In this document: one piece after another, positions 1 through 6,314 of the stretch | Layout of the letters: every line of letters starts with the position of its first letter | Position numbering within the stretch: position 1 is the stretch's first letter | Source: Candidatus Bathyarchaeota archaeon | GTDB taxonomy: Archaea; Thermoproteota; Bathyarchaeia; TCS64; B23 | NCBI GenBank assembly: GCA_029259285.1 | Contig: JAPDJB010000099.1 | Coordinates: forward strand, 1 to 9,980 | Length of the DNA: 9,980 nucleotides | Direction: 5' to 3' | The notes under the pieces: generated by a model | Told to the model about the DNA's origin: nothing | Seen by the model: the letters and a program-made list of their open reading frames with translations, nothing else | Databases searched by the model: none | Made by a program: the position numbers and the translations under genes

Positions 1-618
1 CTCGGGTATCCCGAGCTTTGAAAGCTCCCTCTCGACGCCGTCGACGCCGATCTTGTTCAGCTTGTCTATCGCCCTGAAGATGTCTAGTGATCGATTCCTC
101 GGCAGCTCTAGGAGTTCGACGAAGGCCTCTAGGATGCGTCTATCGTTGATCCTCACCTTGAATCCCTCCAGGCCGAGGCGTTTCAAGGCGTCTACGGCGA
201 CTGATATGACCTCCGCGTCGGCTATCTGGTCGGCGACGCCGATTATGTCCACGTCTGCCTGCCAGAACTCCCTTAGACGCTTCTCCGATGGCCGCTCATA
301 TCGCCAGACGGGGCCGATGGCGTAGCGTTTGAAGGGCTTTGGCAGCTCCCTATGGGAGGCGACGACCCTACAGAGGGAGGCTGTCCACTCGAATCTGAGG
401 CCCAGCTCCCTGTTGGATTTATCCCTGAAGTAGTAGATCTCCCTGATGATGTCCTCGCCGCTCTTGAGCTTCAGCATCTCCCAGCTCTCGAAGGCTGGTG
501 TCCCGAGGGGTTCATAGCCATAGGCCTCGAAGACCTCCCTTATGCGGTCTATCACCCAGTTCCGCTTCCACATCTCCTCTGGGAGATAGTCCCTCGTCCC
601 CCTGGGAGGCTTGAACAT
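1..618 (-). CDS. hisS: Histidyl-tRNA synthetase, N-terminal part (gene cut by window edge)
   Basis: The first 206 residues of a class II HisRS, which charges tRNA-His in the cytoplasm; the 3' part lies beyond base 1. The start is MFKPPRGTRDYLPEEM, where GTRD is the HisRS hallmark at the N-terminus. Motif 1 covers about residues 20-48. LRFEWT (74-79) supplies the Glu and Thr that contact histidine and ATP. Motif 2 is visible as GPVWRYERPSEKRLREFWQADVD (102-124), with the archaeal form of the arginine loop. Later signatures, including motif 3 and the histidine-specific loop, fall outside. The ATG at 618 has GAGGAG 4 nt upstream. It lies 33 nt after alaX on the same strand, so the pair may be co-transcribed. 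WTASLC replaces the more common DLTVPLA-like residues seen in many archaeal homologues. Confidence 0.94.
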   Translation of the reverse strand, partial: MFKPPRGTRDYLPEEMWKRNWVIDRIREVFEAYGYEPLGTPAFESWEMLKLKSGEDIIREIYYFRDKSNRELGLRFEWTASLCRVVASHRELPKPFKRYAIGPVWRYERPSEKRLREFWQADVDIIGVADQIADAEVISVAVDALKRLGLEGFKVRINDRRILEAFVELLELPRNRSLDIFRAIDKLNKIGVDGVERELSKLGIPE

Positions 619-629
619 CCTGCTCCTCG

Positions 630-647
630 AAAAAACCCTCGATGAGG
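630..647 (-). terminator. Weak hairpin and T-run between alaX and hisS
   Basis: On the transcribed strand CCTC-ATC-GAGG can form a 4 bp hairpin (647-637), followed after one G by six T residues (635-630). Archaeal termination relies mainly on T-runs, so this could reduce read-through after the alaX TAA at 652-654. The stem is short and the T-run is only six bases. The element also lies within the upstream region of hisS, so it may simply be spacer sequence. A TTAAATA at about 649-655 overlapping the alaX stop could equally be a weak TATA element for hisS. Confidence 0.22.
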
Positions 648-651
648 CTAT

Positions 652-1296
652 TTAAGGCTTCAACATGGTCTCTATTCTCTCTACGCCTCTACCTGGATTT
701 CTACGCCTCAGCACCACCTCTCCGATCTCCCTCGTATTCCTCACATGGGTTCCGGCGCAATACATCTCTATTGGGCCGCATCTCCATATCCTCCAGCCAG
801 GTCTATCGGGGTCGAGGGTGATGACAATTGGATGGCCCTCAGCTATGAAGCGGTTAGTCTGCTCCTCAACCCATCTCAAAGCCTCTGGGGGGAGCCTCCC
901 ATCATAGGCGTAGTCGGCTCGGTCTTTGCGCTCATCGACGTGGGATCCAAGCCTCTCCAGGGGGCCTAGGCGTTGATATAGGAAGTATTCCATGATATGA
1001 GACGCTGAGTGCAGCCTCATAATCCTGTATCGACGACTCCAGTTGAGGACTCCCCTAACCTCATCGCCGACCTTGAAGGCTGTGGGCCTCTCAACGAGGT
1101 GGATGATGCGCCCACCCCTCTGGATGGTGTTTATGACCTTCACATCGTTTAATGTGCCCGTATCCCCAGCTTGTCCTCCGCCCTCGGGGTAGAAGGCCGT
1201 CTGGTTGAGGATTACGCCATCCCCCTCAACTGCGACGACTACGGCTTCAAACTCCCTGAGATAGGGATCCTCATAGTAAAGCCTCCTCGTCTCCAC
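652..1296 (-). CDS. alaX: Alanyl-tRNA editing protein AlaX, AlaX-M type
   Basis: A 214-residue protein homologous to the editing domain of alanyl-tRNA synthetase. These trans-editing enzymes hydrolyse Ser-tRNA-Ala (and Gly-tRNA-Ala in some members). The N-terminal subdomain has the glycine-rich block FYPEGGGQAGDTGTL (35-49). The catalytic part carries the zinc ligands H96-SAS-H100 and C180-AGT-H184, followed by VRNTREIGEV as in the AlaRS family. LGSHVDERKDRADYAYDGRL (116-135) matches the AlaRS segment after the first His pair. Length plus the N-terminal subdomain favours AlaX-M over the short AlaX-S. There is no aminoacylation domain. The start is GTG at 1296, with no ribosome-binding site and a TATA-like element 26 nt upstream. 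One oddity is CAG where the family usually has CGG before TH. Confidence 0.93.
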   Translation of the reverse strand: METRRLYYEDPYLREFEAVVVAVEGDGVILNQTAFYPEGGGQAGDTGTLNDVKVINTIQRGGRIIHLVERPTAFKVGDEVRGVLNWSRRYRIMRLHSASHIMEYFLYQRLGPLERLGSHVDERKDRADYAYDGRLPPEALRWVEEQTNRFIAEGHPIVITLDPDRPGWRIWRCGPIEMYCAGTHVRNTREIGEVVLRRRNPGRGVERIETMLKP

Positions 1297-1318
1297 ATGA
1301 TTGAAATAACAACGGTAG

Positions 1319-1327
1319 TTATAATAT
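1319..1327 (-). promoter_or_regulatory. TATA-like element for a leaderless alaX transcript
   Basis: Between the secY stop and alaX the transcribed strand reads ATATTATAA here, centred near 1323. The GTG start of alaX is at 1296, about 26-27 nt downstream, which is the normal distance from an archaeal TATA box to its transcription start. No Shine-Dalgarno sequence precedes the GTG, unlike most other genes of the window. Together this suggests initiation at or within a couple of bases of the start codon. It is inferred from spacing and composition only. Confidence 0.45.
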
Positions 1328-1337
1328 TCAGCTCTCC

Positions 1338-2747
1338 CTACCTCAAGGCCTCCCTGAGGAAGGGGTAGAGCTCCTCTATCTGCTCCTGGATGATGGCCTG
1401 ATAGTATTGGTAGAGGATGCTGACGCAGAGCAGCACACCCGTCCCAGTGCTGAAGACTCCGAGGAATTGGGCGACTGCGGATACTATGCCTATTATGAGG
1501 CCTCCTAGGATGCTGATCGTCGGTATATATCTCTCCAGCAGCCTCTCGATGGGTCTGCGACTCCTCCTGAAGCCTGGTATCTGCATCCCCGATTTAAGCA
1601 GCTGATCCGCCACGCTCTTCGGATCCATTCCGCCTACTTCTATCCAGAGCTTTGAGAGGAGGACGCAGACTGTTACGACGATGACTGCGTAGATCAGGGC
1701 TCTCACCGGCTGCTGCATCACGGCGTCGAGTCTCCCTGGGAAGGTGATGTAGTAGACGAGTCCCCCTATAGGTGTGGGGCCTTGATCCGTGAGGTTGAAC
1801 ATCCCTATGAGGTTGAGGAATGGATTTGAGTTGTCCATGTTCCATCTCTGCCATATCGTCTGCGATATGATCTGGATGTTGCTGAAGAGCGTGTAGGCGA
1901 GGATGACGGGGATGTTGGAGACATAGATGAGTTTCAGGGGCATCCTTCCTCTGAAGCCTCTGTAGGTTGAGTGGGCGATGGGGAGCTCCACTCGCATACC
2001 CTCCATGAAGATGAGGGCTAGGAAGAGGAGCATCGTCGTCAGGAAGCCCACCATATCTGGGAAGCCTCCGGTTCTATGGAACCAGCTCCAGACTGGTTCA
2101 TGTCGCAGAATGGCCTCGAAGAAGGCTGGAATGGCTCCAAGCCTCTTCCCGTCGCCGACGGGTAGCATGCTAAACGAGTTCCACCAGATGCGCTGGGAGA
2201 TGCCCGCGACGATGAAGAGGCTTATCCCGCTGCCGATACCCCACTTCTGAACAAGCTCATCCAGCAGCATGATGATGAGGCCGGCAGCTATGAGCTGTAG
2301 CAGTATCAGGATGGAGGCCGTGAAGTTGAGTCTCCCATAGGCCCCGCTGATGATATACATGGAGGCCTGGAAGATGGTCATGATGATGGAGAGGGCCTTG
2401 CTCGCCGTGGTGAAGAGGGCTCTATCCTCTGGGTTGGAGAAGTCGACCTCTATGAGGCCTGACCCCGCTAGGAGCTGGATGATGAGACCCGCGGTGACTA
2501 TTGGGCCTATGCCCAGCTCCATCAAGGTGCCATACTTCGATGCGAAGACGACTCGCATGGTGAAGAGGGCTGGATTCTCAGCCCTGGGAGCTATGCCATA
2601 GAGGGGTATCTCAGACATGATGAGGTAGATGATGAGGGCGACGCCAGTCCAGAGGAGCTTCGTGTTGAAGGGAACCCTCCTCTCAGGGCGTTTAACCTCC
2701 GGCATGAATCTGGAGATGGGCCTGAAGGCCTCGAGGAATCTGCCCAT
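1338..2747 (-). CDS. secY: Protein translocase subunit SecY (Sec61 alpha)
   Basis: A 469-residue polytopic membrane protein forming the protein-conducting pore of the SecYEG/Sec61 translocon, which inserts and exports proteins co-translationally. About ten hydrophobic segments are visible, near residues 31-50, 75-95, 118-137, 144-163, 172-188, 231-250, 271-294, 346-366, 408-430 and 435-453. The N-terminal amphipathic part (RPISRFMPEV), the region after the first helix that would hold the plug (about 55-75), and the basic cytoplasmic loop between helices 8 and 9 (PGFRRSRRPIERLLERY) are all in place. The length suits archaeal SecY. The ATG overlaps the L15 stop by one base, with GGTGA 6 nt upstream. 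SecY closing a ribosomal operon is a general archaeal and bacterial arrangement. The TAG stop precedes a 41 nt spacer. Confidence 0.97.
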   Translation of the reverse strand: MGRFLEAFRPISRFMPEVKRPERRVPFNTKLLWTGVALIIYLIMSEIPLYGIAPRAENPALFTMRVVFASKYGTLMELGIGPIVTAGLIIQLLAGSGLIEVDFSNPEDRALFTTASKALSIIMTIFQASMYIISGAYGRLNFTASILILLQLIAAGLIIMLLDELVQKWGIGSGISLFIVAGISQRIWWNSFSMLPVGDGKRLGAIPAFFEAILRHEPVWSWFHRTGGFPDMVGFLTTMLLFLALIFMEGMRVELPIAHSTYRGFRGRMPLKLIYVSNIPVILAYTLFSNIQIISQTIWQRWNMDNSNPFLNLIGMFNLTDQGPTPIGGLVYYITFPGRLDAVMQQPVRALIYAVIVVTVCVLLSKLWIEVGGMDPKSVADQLLKSGMQIPGFRRSRRPIERLLERYIPTISILGGLIIGIVSAVAQFLGVFSTGTGVLLCVSILYQYYQAIIQEQIEELYPFLREALR

Positions 2748-3184
2748 CAGCCCTCACCCAGAACTTCTCCACCCGCCTCCTTGATCTTCAGCTTCGCCTC
2801 CTCACTGTAGGAGGGAACCTTAACCCTCAGGGGAATCGAGACCTCCCCCTCGCCGAGGAGTTTCCCATAGCCCAGGGCCTCTAGGTCTAGTTCGAGGGGT
2901 TCACCCCTCTTCAAGGCTTCAGCCCCGTAGAGCTTGTAGGCGAGCTCCATTAGCTCGCCGACGTTTATGGTTGGCGGTCTAGGCTTCTTGGCTGAGGGTG
3001 GCTTGAAGCCGATCTTCCTAAACCTCTTCGGCTCATATTTGACGGTTCTAATCCAGAAGTGGTCTCGCCCCCCAGCCTTGCCTACGCCTCCCTTATCTCC
3101 GGATTTCCTATGCTGCCCTACTCTGCCGTAGCCCATGGTTCTGGAGCCTCGGAGTTTACGGGTCTTCCTCAGCTTATGGGGCAT
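2747..3184 (-). CDS. rplO: 50S ribosomal protein L15 (uL15)
   Basis: A 145-residue archaeal L15. The N-terminus MPHKLRKTRKLRGSRTMGYG continues RVGQHRKSGDKGGVGKAGG, the glycine- and Arg/Lys-rich extension that penetrates 23S rRNA. The globular C-terminal half contains PPTINVGELMELAYKL and LGYGKLLGEGEVSIPLRVKV, then SEEAKLKIKEAGG. The frame is open to an ATG at 3193, but that codon follows a GGGGG run with no spacing. The ATG at 3184 sits 9 nt from the same run and gives the usual archaeal N-terminus, so I prefer it. A TATA-like element upstream may let L15 and SecY be transcribed apart from the rest. The stop overlaps the secY start by one base (TGATG). Confidence 0.94.
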   Translation of the reverse strand: MPHKLRKTRKLRGSRTMGYGRVGQHRKSGDKGGVGKAGGRDHFWIRTVKYEPKRFRKIGFKPPSAKKPRPPTINVGELMELAYKLYGAEALKRGEPLELDLEALGYGKLLGEGEVSIPLRVKVPSYSEEAKLKIKEAGGEVLGEG

Positions 3185-3206
3185 CCCATTCATCCCCCTA
3201 TGATCG

Positions 3207-3215
3207 TTTTAAAAA
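3207..3215 (-). promoter_or_regulatory. Possible internal archaeal promoter before L15-secY
   Basis: In the spacer after L30 the transcribed strand reads TTTTTAAAA at these positions, preceded by GAAAACCC. Archaeal TATA boxes are AT-rich octamers whose centre lies about 26 nt before the transcription start. That places initiation near 3185, next to the L15 ATG at 3184. It is the only spacer of this size inside the ribosomal cluster and stands out in GC-rich coding sequence. The T-run could instead act as a weak terminator or attenuator, and a match this short could be chance. Confidence 0.35.
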
Positions 3216-3223
3216 GGGTTTTC

Positions 3224-3697
3224 TCAGCTCATCCTTTCAGCCAGCTCGTTTATGGCTTCACCCCTATACCCCAGCTCTCCACCGGCTTTATAGGGGCGTT
3301 TAATCGACCCCTTAAAGCCCTTGCTCGGTGGGTGAAGCCTGAAGAAGGGCTTGATCCCTTTCAACTTGTGGAGATCCACTCGGCAGTGGTATAGGTCTTC
3401 GGCAAGCTCTTCGAGGCTGCTGTATCCCAGGGCCTTCAGGGTCTCCTCATCGATGCGTCCTCCGCCGATCTTCTCACCCCGCCTCTCCAGCAGCATCTTG
3501 ATGGTCTCAACCGTCGGCTCACCCCAGGTGATCCAATCCTTGGCTCTCTGGAGCATCCCCTTATAGCTTGGCCTATCATCTATTAGGGTGGCTGTGTTGT
3601 TTCTCCTCAACCTCAGCATGTGGAGGGTGTCCCTAACCCCCTTAGGGACGTTCACCCTCCCACGGATTCTTATCACCAATAGGCATCGGCGCTCCAT
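3224..3697 (-). CDS. rpmD: 50S ribosomal protein L30 (uL30), long archaeal form
   Basis: A 157-residue uL30, about two and a half times the length of the bacterial protein, as usual in archaea (eukaryotic L7 type). The common core is LLVIRIRGRVNVPKGVRDTL-HMLRLRR at residues 6-32. The archaeal extension contains YKGMLQRAKDWITWGEPT (45-62), LLERRG (69-74) and the C-terminal FRLHPPSKGFKGSIKRPY (119-136) with GGELGYRGEAINEL. The protein binds 23S rRNA on the large subunit. The ATG is one base after the S5 TGA. No strong ribosome-binding site is evident, so translation probably depends on coupling to S5. It is followed by the first real gap in the ribosomal array. Confidence 0.95.
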   Translation of the reverse strand: MERRCLLVIRIRGRVNVPKGVRDTLHMLRLRRNNTATLIDDRPSYKGMLQRAKDWITWGEPTVETIKMLLERRGEKIGGGRIDEETLKALGYSSLEELAEDLYHCRVDLHKLKGIKPFFRLHPPSKGFKGSIKRPYKAGGELGYRGEAINELAERMS

Positions 3698-3698
3698 C

Positions 3699-4319
3699 TC
3701 AGCTCGCCCAATCCCTCGGGGTCATCATCTTCCAAGTCATCTTGAGGGCGTTGAAGGTGGCGTAGGCGAAGGAGACGGCCGTCCGTGTGTCACCTCGGGT
3801 TTTAGACCAGCAGTCCTTCACGCCCGCCAGCCGTAGAACGGTCTTCGCCGTGTCGCCAATGACCAGGCCGAGGCCTTTAGGCCCTGGTATGAGGGTTACC
3901 TCGACGCTGCCGCATTTACCCCAGACCTTGAAGGGCAGTGAATGCGGCTCTCCGCAGCCGCACTCCCAGCTTCCACATCCCCTCCTTATGGGGTAGATGT
4001 TGAGCTTCGCATCCCTTATGGCCTTCTCTATGGCCGTCCTAACCCTCTGAGCCTTCCCGAGGCCGACGCCTACGAGGCCGTCCATGTTTCCGACGGCGAC
4101 TAGCGCTCTGAACCTCGATCTCTCTCCGGCGTCGGTCTGCTTCTGAACGAGGGTGATGTCTATCACCTCGTCGACGAGGTCTGGGAGCAGCGCATCGACT
4201 ATCTCAACCTCCTTGATCCTATAGCCCATCTCGAAGATCTCGTAGATGGAGGTGATCTTACCCTCCATCACCATCCTGCCCAGCTCCGTTTTAGGCCTCC
4301 ACTCCTCCTCACCGCTCAC
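3699..4319 (-). CDS. rpsE: 30S ribosomal protein S5 (uS5), GTG start
   Basis: A 206-residue archaeal uS5. The S5 double-stranded RNA-binding domain spans about residues 45-110, with VDEVIDITLVQKQTDAGERS and FRALVAVGNMDGLVGVGLGKA. The following RRGCGSWECGC block (112-122) is the archaeal/eukaryotic form, and PGPKGLGLVIGDTAKTVLRLAG (145-166) belongs to the C-terminal fold. S5 stands near the decoding site and mRNA entry and affects translational accuracy. The GTG at 4319 overlaps the L18 stop region by 11 nt and follows GGAGGAGATGGGC. The N-terminal SGEEEW-PKTELG segment resembles archaeal homologues. The gene ends one base before the L30 ATG. Confidence 0.95.
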   Translation of the reverse strand: MSGEEEWRPKTELGRMVMEGKITSIYEIFEMGYRIKEVEIVDALLPDLVDEVIDITLVQKQTDAGERSRFRALVAVGNMDGLVGVGLGKAQRVRTAIEKAIRDAKLNIYPIRRGCGSWECGCGEPHSLPFKVWGKCGSVEVTLIPGPKGLGLVIGDTAKTVLRLAGVKDCWSKTRGDTRTAVSFAYATFNALKMTWKMMTPRDWAS

Positions 4320-4908
4320 CGCCCATCTCCTCCAGGATCCTCTTTCTCACCTCATGGAAGTGTTTGGGGAGCTCCTCCGGTCTGAGTCCCCTTCGGAGAT
4401 AATCTGAGAATCTCCTCTCATACTCCTCGGGGTTTTCGAGGAGCATCTTCGCGTATTCGGCTATCACGGCGCCCTCTATGCGCTCATCTGAGGGGAAGAC
4501 CTCTGGGTCGCAGGGGATGTCCAACCCCGCATCCCTCGCCCCCTTCACCGCCGCGAAGATCTTGCATCCCCTCGTCGCCCTCTTGAGGCCTATGTCCAAT
4601 ATGGCGCTTTTAATTCCCCTTTCAAGGGCCTTACAGCCGGCTATCATGCCGAGTAGATATGCTGCCGGCGTGTTCTTTCGGCCTCCAAGCCATCCGAAGC
4701 GCTTCACCAGCTCGTGGGAGGTCGTCTGGGTGAGGACGTGGTCTCCCTCTATTCTGGCCTCGATGAGCTGTATGATGATGTTCCTATTCGTCGGCCTCAC
4801 GACGAATCTCGGCCTATCCGATGTGGCGAGGATTCTCCTAGCTCTGTAATCCGTCTTCCCCTCCCGTCTACGCCGATATGGCACCGTGTAACCTGGCCCC
4901 CTAGCCAA
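4309..4908 (-). CDS. rplR: 50S ribosomal protein L18 (uL18), TTG start
   Basis: A 199-residue archaeal L18, the longer archaeal/eukaryotic type. It opens ARGPGYTVPYRRRREGKTDY, continues with RPRFVVRPTNRNIIIQLI (32-49) and AAYLLGMIAGCKALERGI (82-99), and has AILDIGL (102-108), FAAVKGARDAGLDIP (118-132) and DERIEGAVIAEYAKML (141-156). L18 binds 5S rRNA together with L5 and anchors it in the central protuberance. The TTG at 4908 overlaps the eL19 stop by 8 nt, and GGAGG lies 4 nt upstream. The resulting N-terminus matches the family, so a later start is unlikely. The acidic/basic C-terminal helix (residues 157-199) is normal for archaeal members. Confidence 0.94.
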   Translation of the reverse strand: MARGPGYTVPYRRRREGKTDYRARRILATSDRPRFVVRPTNRNIIIQLIEARIEGDHVLTQTTSHELVKRFGWLGGRKNTPAAYLLGMIAGCKALERGIKSAILDIGLKRATRGCKIFAAVKGARDAGLDIPCDPEVFPSDERIEGAVIAEYAKMLLENPEEYERRFSDYLRRGLRPEELPKHFHEVRKRILEEMGGER

Positions 4909-5359
4909 GGATCCTCCTCCTCAGCTTATGCTCCTCTATATATCTCTCGAGGTCTGCGCAGCTCTTGAACATCCCGCCCTTCGCCTTCCTATAAAGCATC
5001 CTATAGGTGCTGACTGTGATGATGCGTCTATCACGGAGCAGTCTAAGCCGCTTCCTCAGCGCCCTTATCCGGTTTATCCATCTCCTCTTCCTTGAGACCA
5101 CGGCGTATTTACTCCCCTTACGGCTTCCAGGTCCCCTTCGACGACCCTTACGCTTCTTGGCCTTCAATATCCTCGTCCTACCCCTACTCTGACCCTTTAG
5201 GGGGCGGGCCTTTATGATGCCCCTGCTGATGAGTCTCTCGATCTCCTCCCTCGTGATGGCCGCCTCCACCTCATCCATCCTCTCCGGGTCTATCCACACC
5301 CTGTTGACTCCGACGCCCAGTATCGAGGCGGCCAGTCTCCTCTGACTCCTAAGGCTCAA
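4901..5359 (-). CDS. rpl19e: 50S ribosomal protein L19e (eL19), TTG start
   Basis: A 152-residue eL19. The diagnostic N-terminal block is SLRSQRRLAASILGVGVNRVW followed by IDPERMDEVEAAITREEIERL. The middle is very basic (KARPLKGQSRGRTR, KKRKGRRRGPGSRKGSK), and the C-terminal helix contains YRMLYRKAKGGMFKS and ends with YIEEHKLRRRILG. The family is specific to archaea and eukaryotes and contributes to a bridge between subunits. The start is TTG at 5359. It restores the canonical N-terminus, has GAGGTG 7 nt upstream and GGAGGAG closer in, and overlaps the eL32 stop region by 11 nt. No ATG near this position would keep the conserved first residues, so the TTG call is good. Confidence 0.94.
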   Translation of the reverse strand: MSLRSQRRLAASILGVGVNRVWIDPERMDEVEAAITREEIERLISRGIIKARPLKGQSRGRTRILKAKKRKGRRRGPGSRKGSKYAVVSRKRRWINRIRALRKRLRLLRDRRIITVSTYRMLYRKAKGGMFKSCADLERYIEEHKLRRRILG

Positions 5360-5765
5360 ACTCCTCCACCTCCTCCACGAGGCCTGGATTCAAAACCTTG
5401 ATCCCCCTCCTCTCCGCCTCCTCAAGGATCTGAGCCCTCTTCCTCGCCCCCACGGTTCCCGCGATCCTAATGGCTTGGGTCTCGGGGTCTATGGCTGCGA
5501 GGTCTCCGACGTTGTAGACTAGGACTTCCTCATAGCCCGAGGGGTGTAGCCCCCTCACGGCTTTCGGCCCTCGATATCCGACGCTGGGGGATGGCGGCCA
5601 ACCCTTCTTCTTCAACCTCATCTTGCTGTCTATACCCCTAGGCCTCCTCCAGCTCTCCTTTATCCTGACGTATCTCCAGCTCTCCTGCCTCCTAAACCTA
5701 GGCCTCTTGGATGCTATCCGCCTCCTCAGCCTCAGAAGCCTCCTACGAAGCTCCAGGGTGTTCAT
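5349..5765 (-). CDS. rpl32e: 50S ribosomal protein L32e (eL32)
   Basis: A 138-residue eL32, a family of archaea and eukaryotes. After a basic Leu/Arg N-terminal helix it shows PRFRRQESWRYVRIKESWRR, RGIDSKMRLKKKGWPPSPSVGY, LHPSGYEEVLVYNVGDL and GTVGARKRAQILEEAERRGIK, all recognisable blocks of the family. The protein sits on the surface of the large subunit and binds 23S rRNA. The ATG overlaps the L6 stop (ATGA), with GGAGG 7 nt upstream. The last codons are Glu-rich (VEEVEEFEP), and their DNA provides the ribosome-binding site of eL19, whose frame overlaps by 11 nt. Confidence 0.95.
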   Translation of the reverse strand: MNTLELRRRLLRLRRRIASKRPRFRRQESWRYVRIKESWRRPRGIDSKMRLKKKGWPPSPSVGYRGPKAVRGLHPSGYEEVLVYNVGDLAAIDPETQAIRIAGTVGARKRAQILEEAERRGIKVLNPGLVEEVEEFEP

Positions 5766-6304
5766 CCAATCTCCTCCTTCGCATAGACATATATGCCGTC
5801 GAGGAACTTTCTAAGGTCTTTCCGCCTGATCCTGGTCGCCTGCTCTATGTTGGCCGCCGTCTGCCCCACGGCTTCGATGTCTATACCCTCAACGATTACA
5901 TCCTCCCCGTCGACGTAGACCTTGACGTCTCCGATGATCCTGGCTTCACGGGGCTTACGCTCTCCGAGGAAGTTCTGAATGAGAACCTTATCTCCGACAA
6001 CCTGGATGTTGATGGGGAAGTGGACATATACGATCTTGAGCTTATATCTAAAGCCCTTTGTCACGCCCTTAATCATGTTGTTGATGTGGCTGGCGATGGT
6101 CTTAACCAGCGCCCTCTCCTTCTTACGGGGGTTTAAGGCCCAGACCCTCACCTTGTCGCCGTCTAGGGTGATCTCAACCTTGGCGTGGGTGAAGTCCTTC
6201 TCGATGACTCCCCTCGGCCCTGAGACCCTCACCCGTTTCCCGTCTAGGGATACCTCAACTCCATCGGGGATGTCGACGAGGCTCTCGACGACGGTGAAGG
6301 CCAT
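5762..6304 (-). CDS. rplF: 50S ribosomal protein L6 (uL6)
   Basis: A 180-residue archaeal L6 with duplicated L6 domains. The N-terminal half contains VDIPDGVEVSLDGKRVRVSG and SHINNMIKGVTKGFRYKLK. The second half has HFPINIQVVGDKVLIQNFLG, DVIVEGIDIEAVGQTAANIE and the archaeal ending RRKDLRKFLDGIYVY. L6 binds 23S rRNA near the GTPase-associated centre and sarcin-ricin loop. The frame is open from a GTG at 6313, but the ATG at 6304 has GGTGA 5 nt upstream. That site overlaps the upstream GTG itself, so I chose 6304, which gives the usual MAFTVV-like N-terminus. The 3' end overlaps the eL32 start by 4 nt (ATGA). Confidence 0.93.
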   Translation of the reverse strand: MAFTVVESLVDIPDGVEVSLDGKRVRVSGPRGVIEKDFTHAKVEITLDGDKVRVWALNPRKKERALVKTIASHINNMIKGVTKGFRYKLKIVYVHFPINIQVVGDKVLIQNFLGERKPREARIIGDVKVYVDGEDVIVEGIDIEAVGQTAANIEQATRIRRKDLRKFLDGIYVYAKEEIG

Positions 6305-6314
6305 AGGCATCACC

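Noticed and set aside
1..15. Inverted repeat CTCGGG-TAT-CCCGAG at the left edge
   Set aside because: It lies inside the hisS coding frame, encodes ordinary residues, and has no T-run or other context of a terminator or attachment site.
1594..1854. Minus-strand frame of 86 codons within secY
   Set aside because: It is an alternative frame inside the secY coding sequence; the Arg/His-rich product is typical of a shifted frame of GC-rich DNA. SecY itself is uninterrupted, so it is not a frameshift remnant.
3940..3985. Cysteine cluster in S5 as a novel metal site
   Set aside because: The GCGSWECGC block is a regular feature of archaeal and eukaryotic uS5 and is not specific to this genome.
4309..4920. 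Possible frameshift or missing start in L18 and eL19 because no ATG is present at the conserved N-termini
   Set aside because: TTG codons at 4908 and 5359 with good ribosome-binding sites restore the canonical N-termini, so non-ATG initiation explains it without an error.
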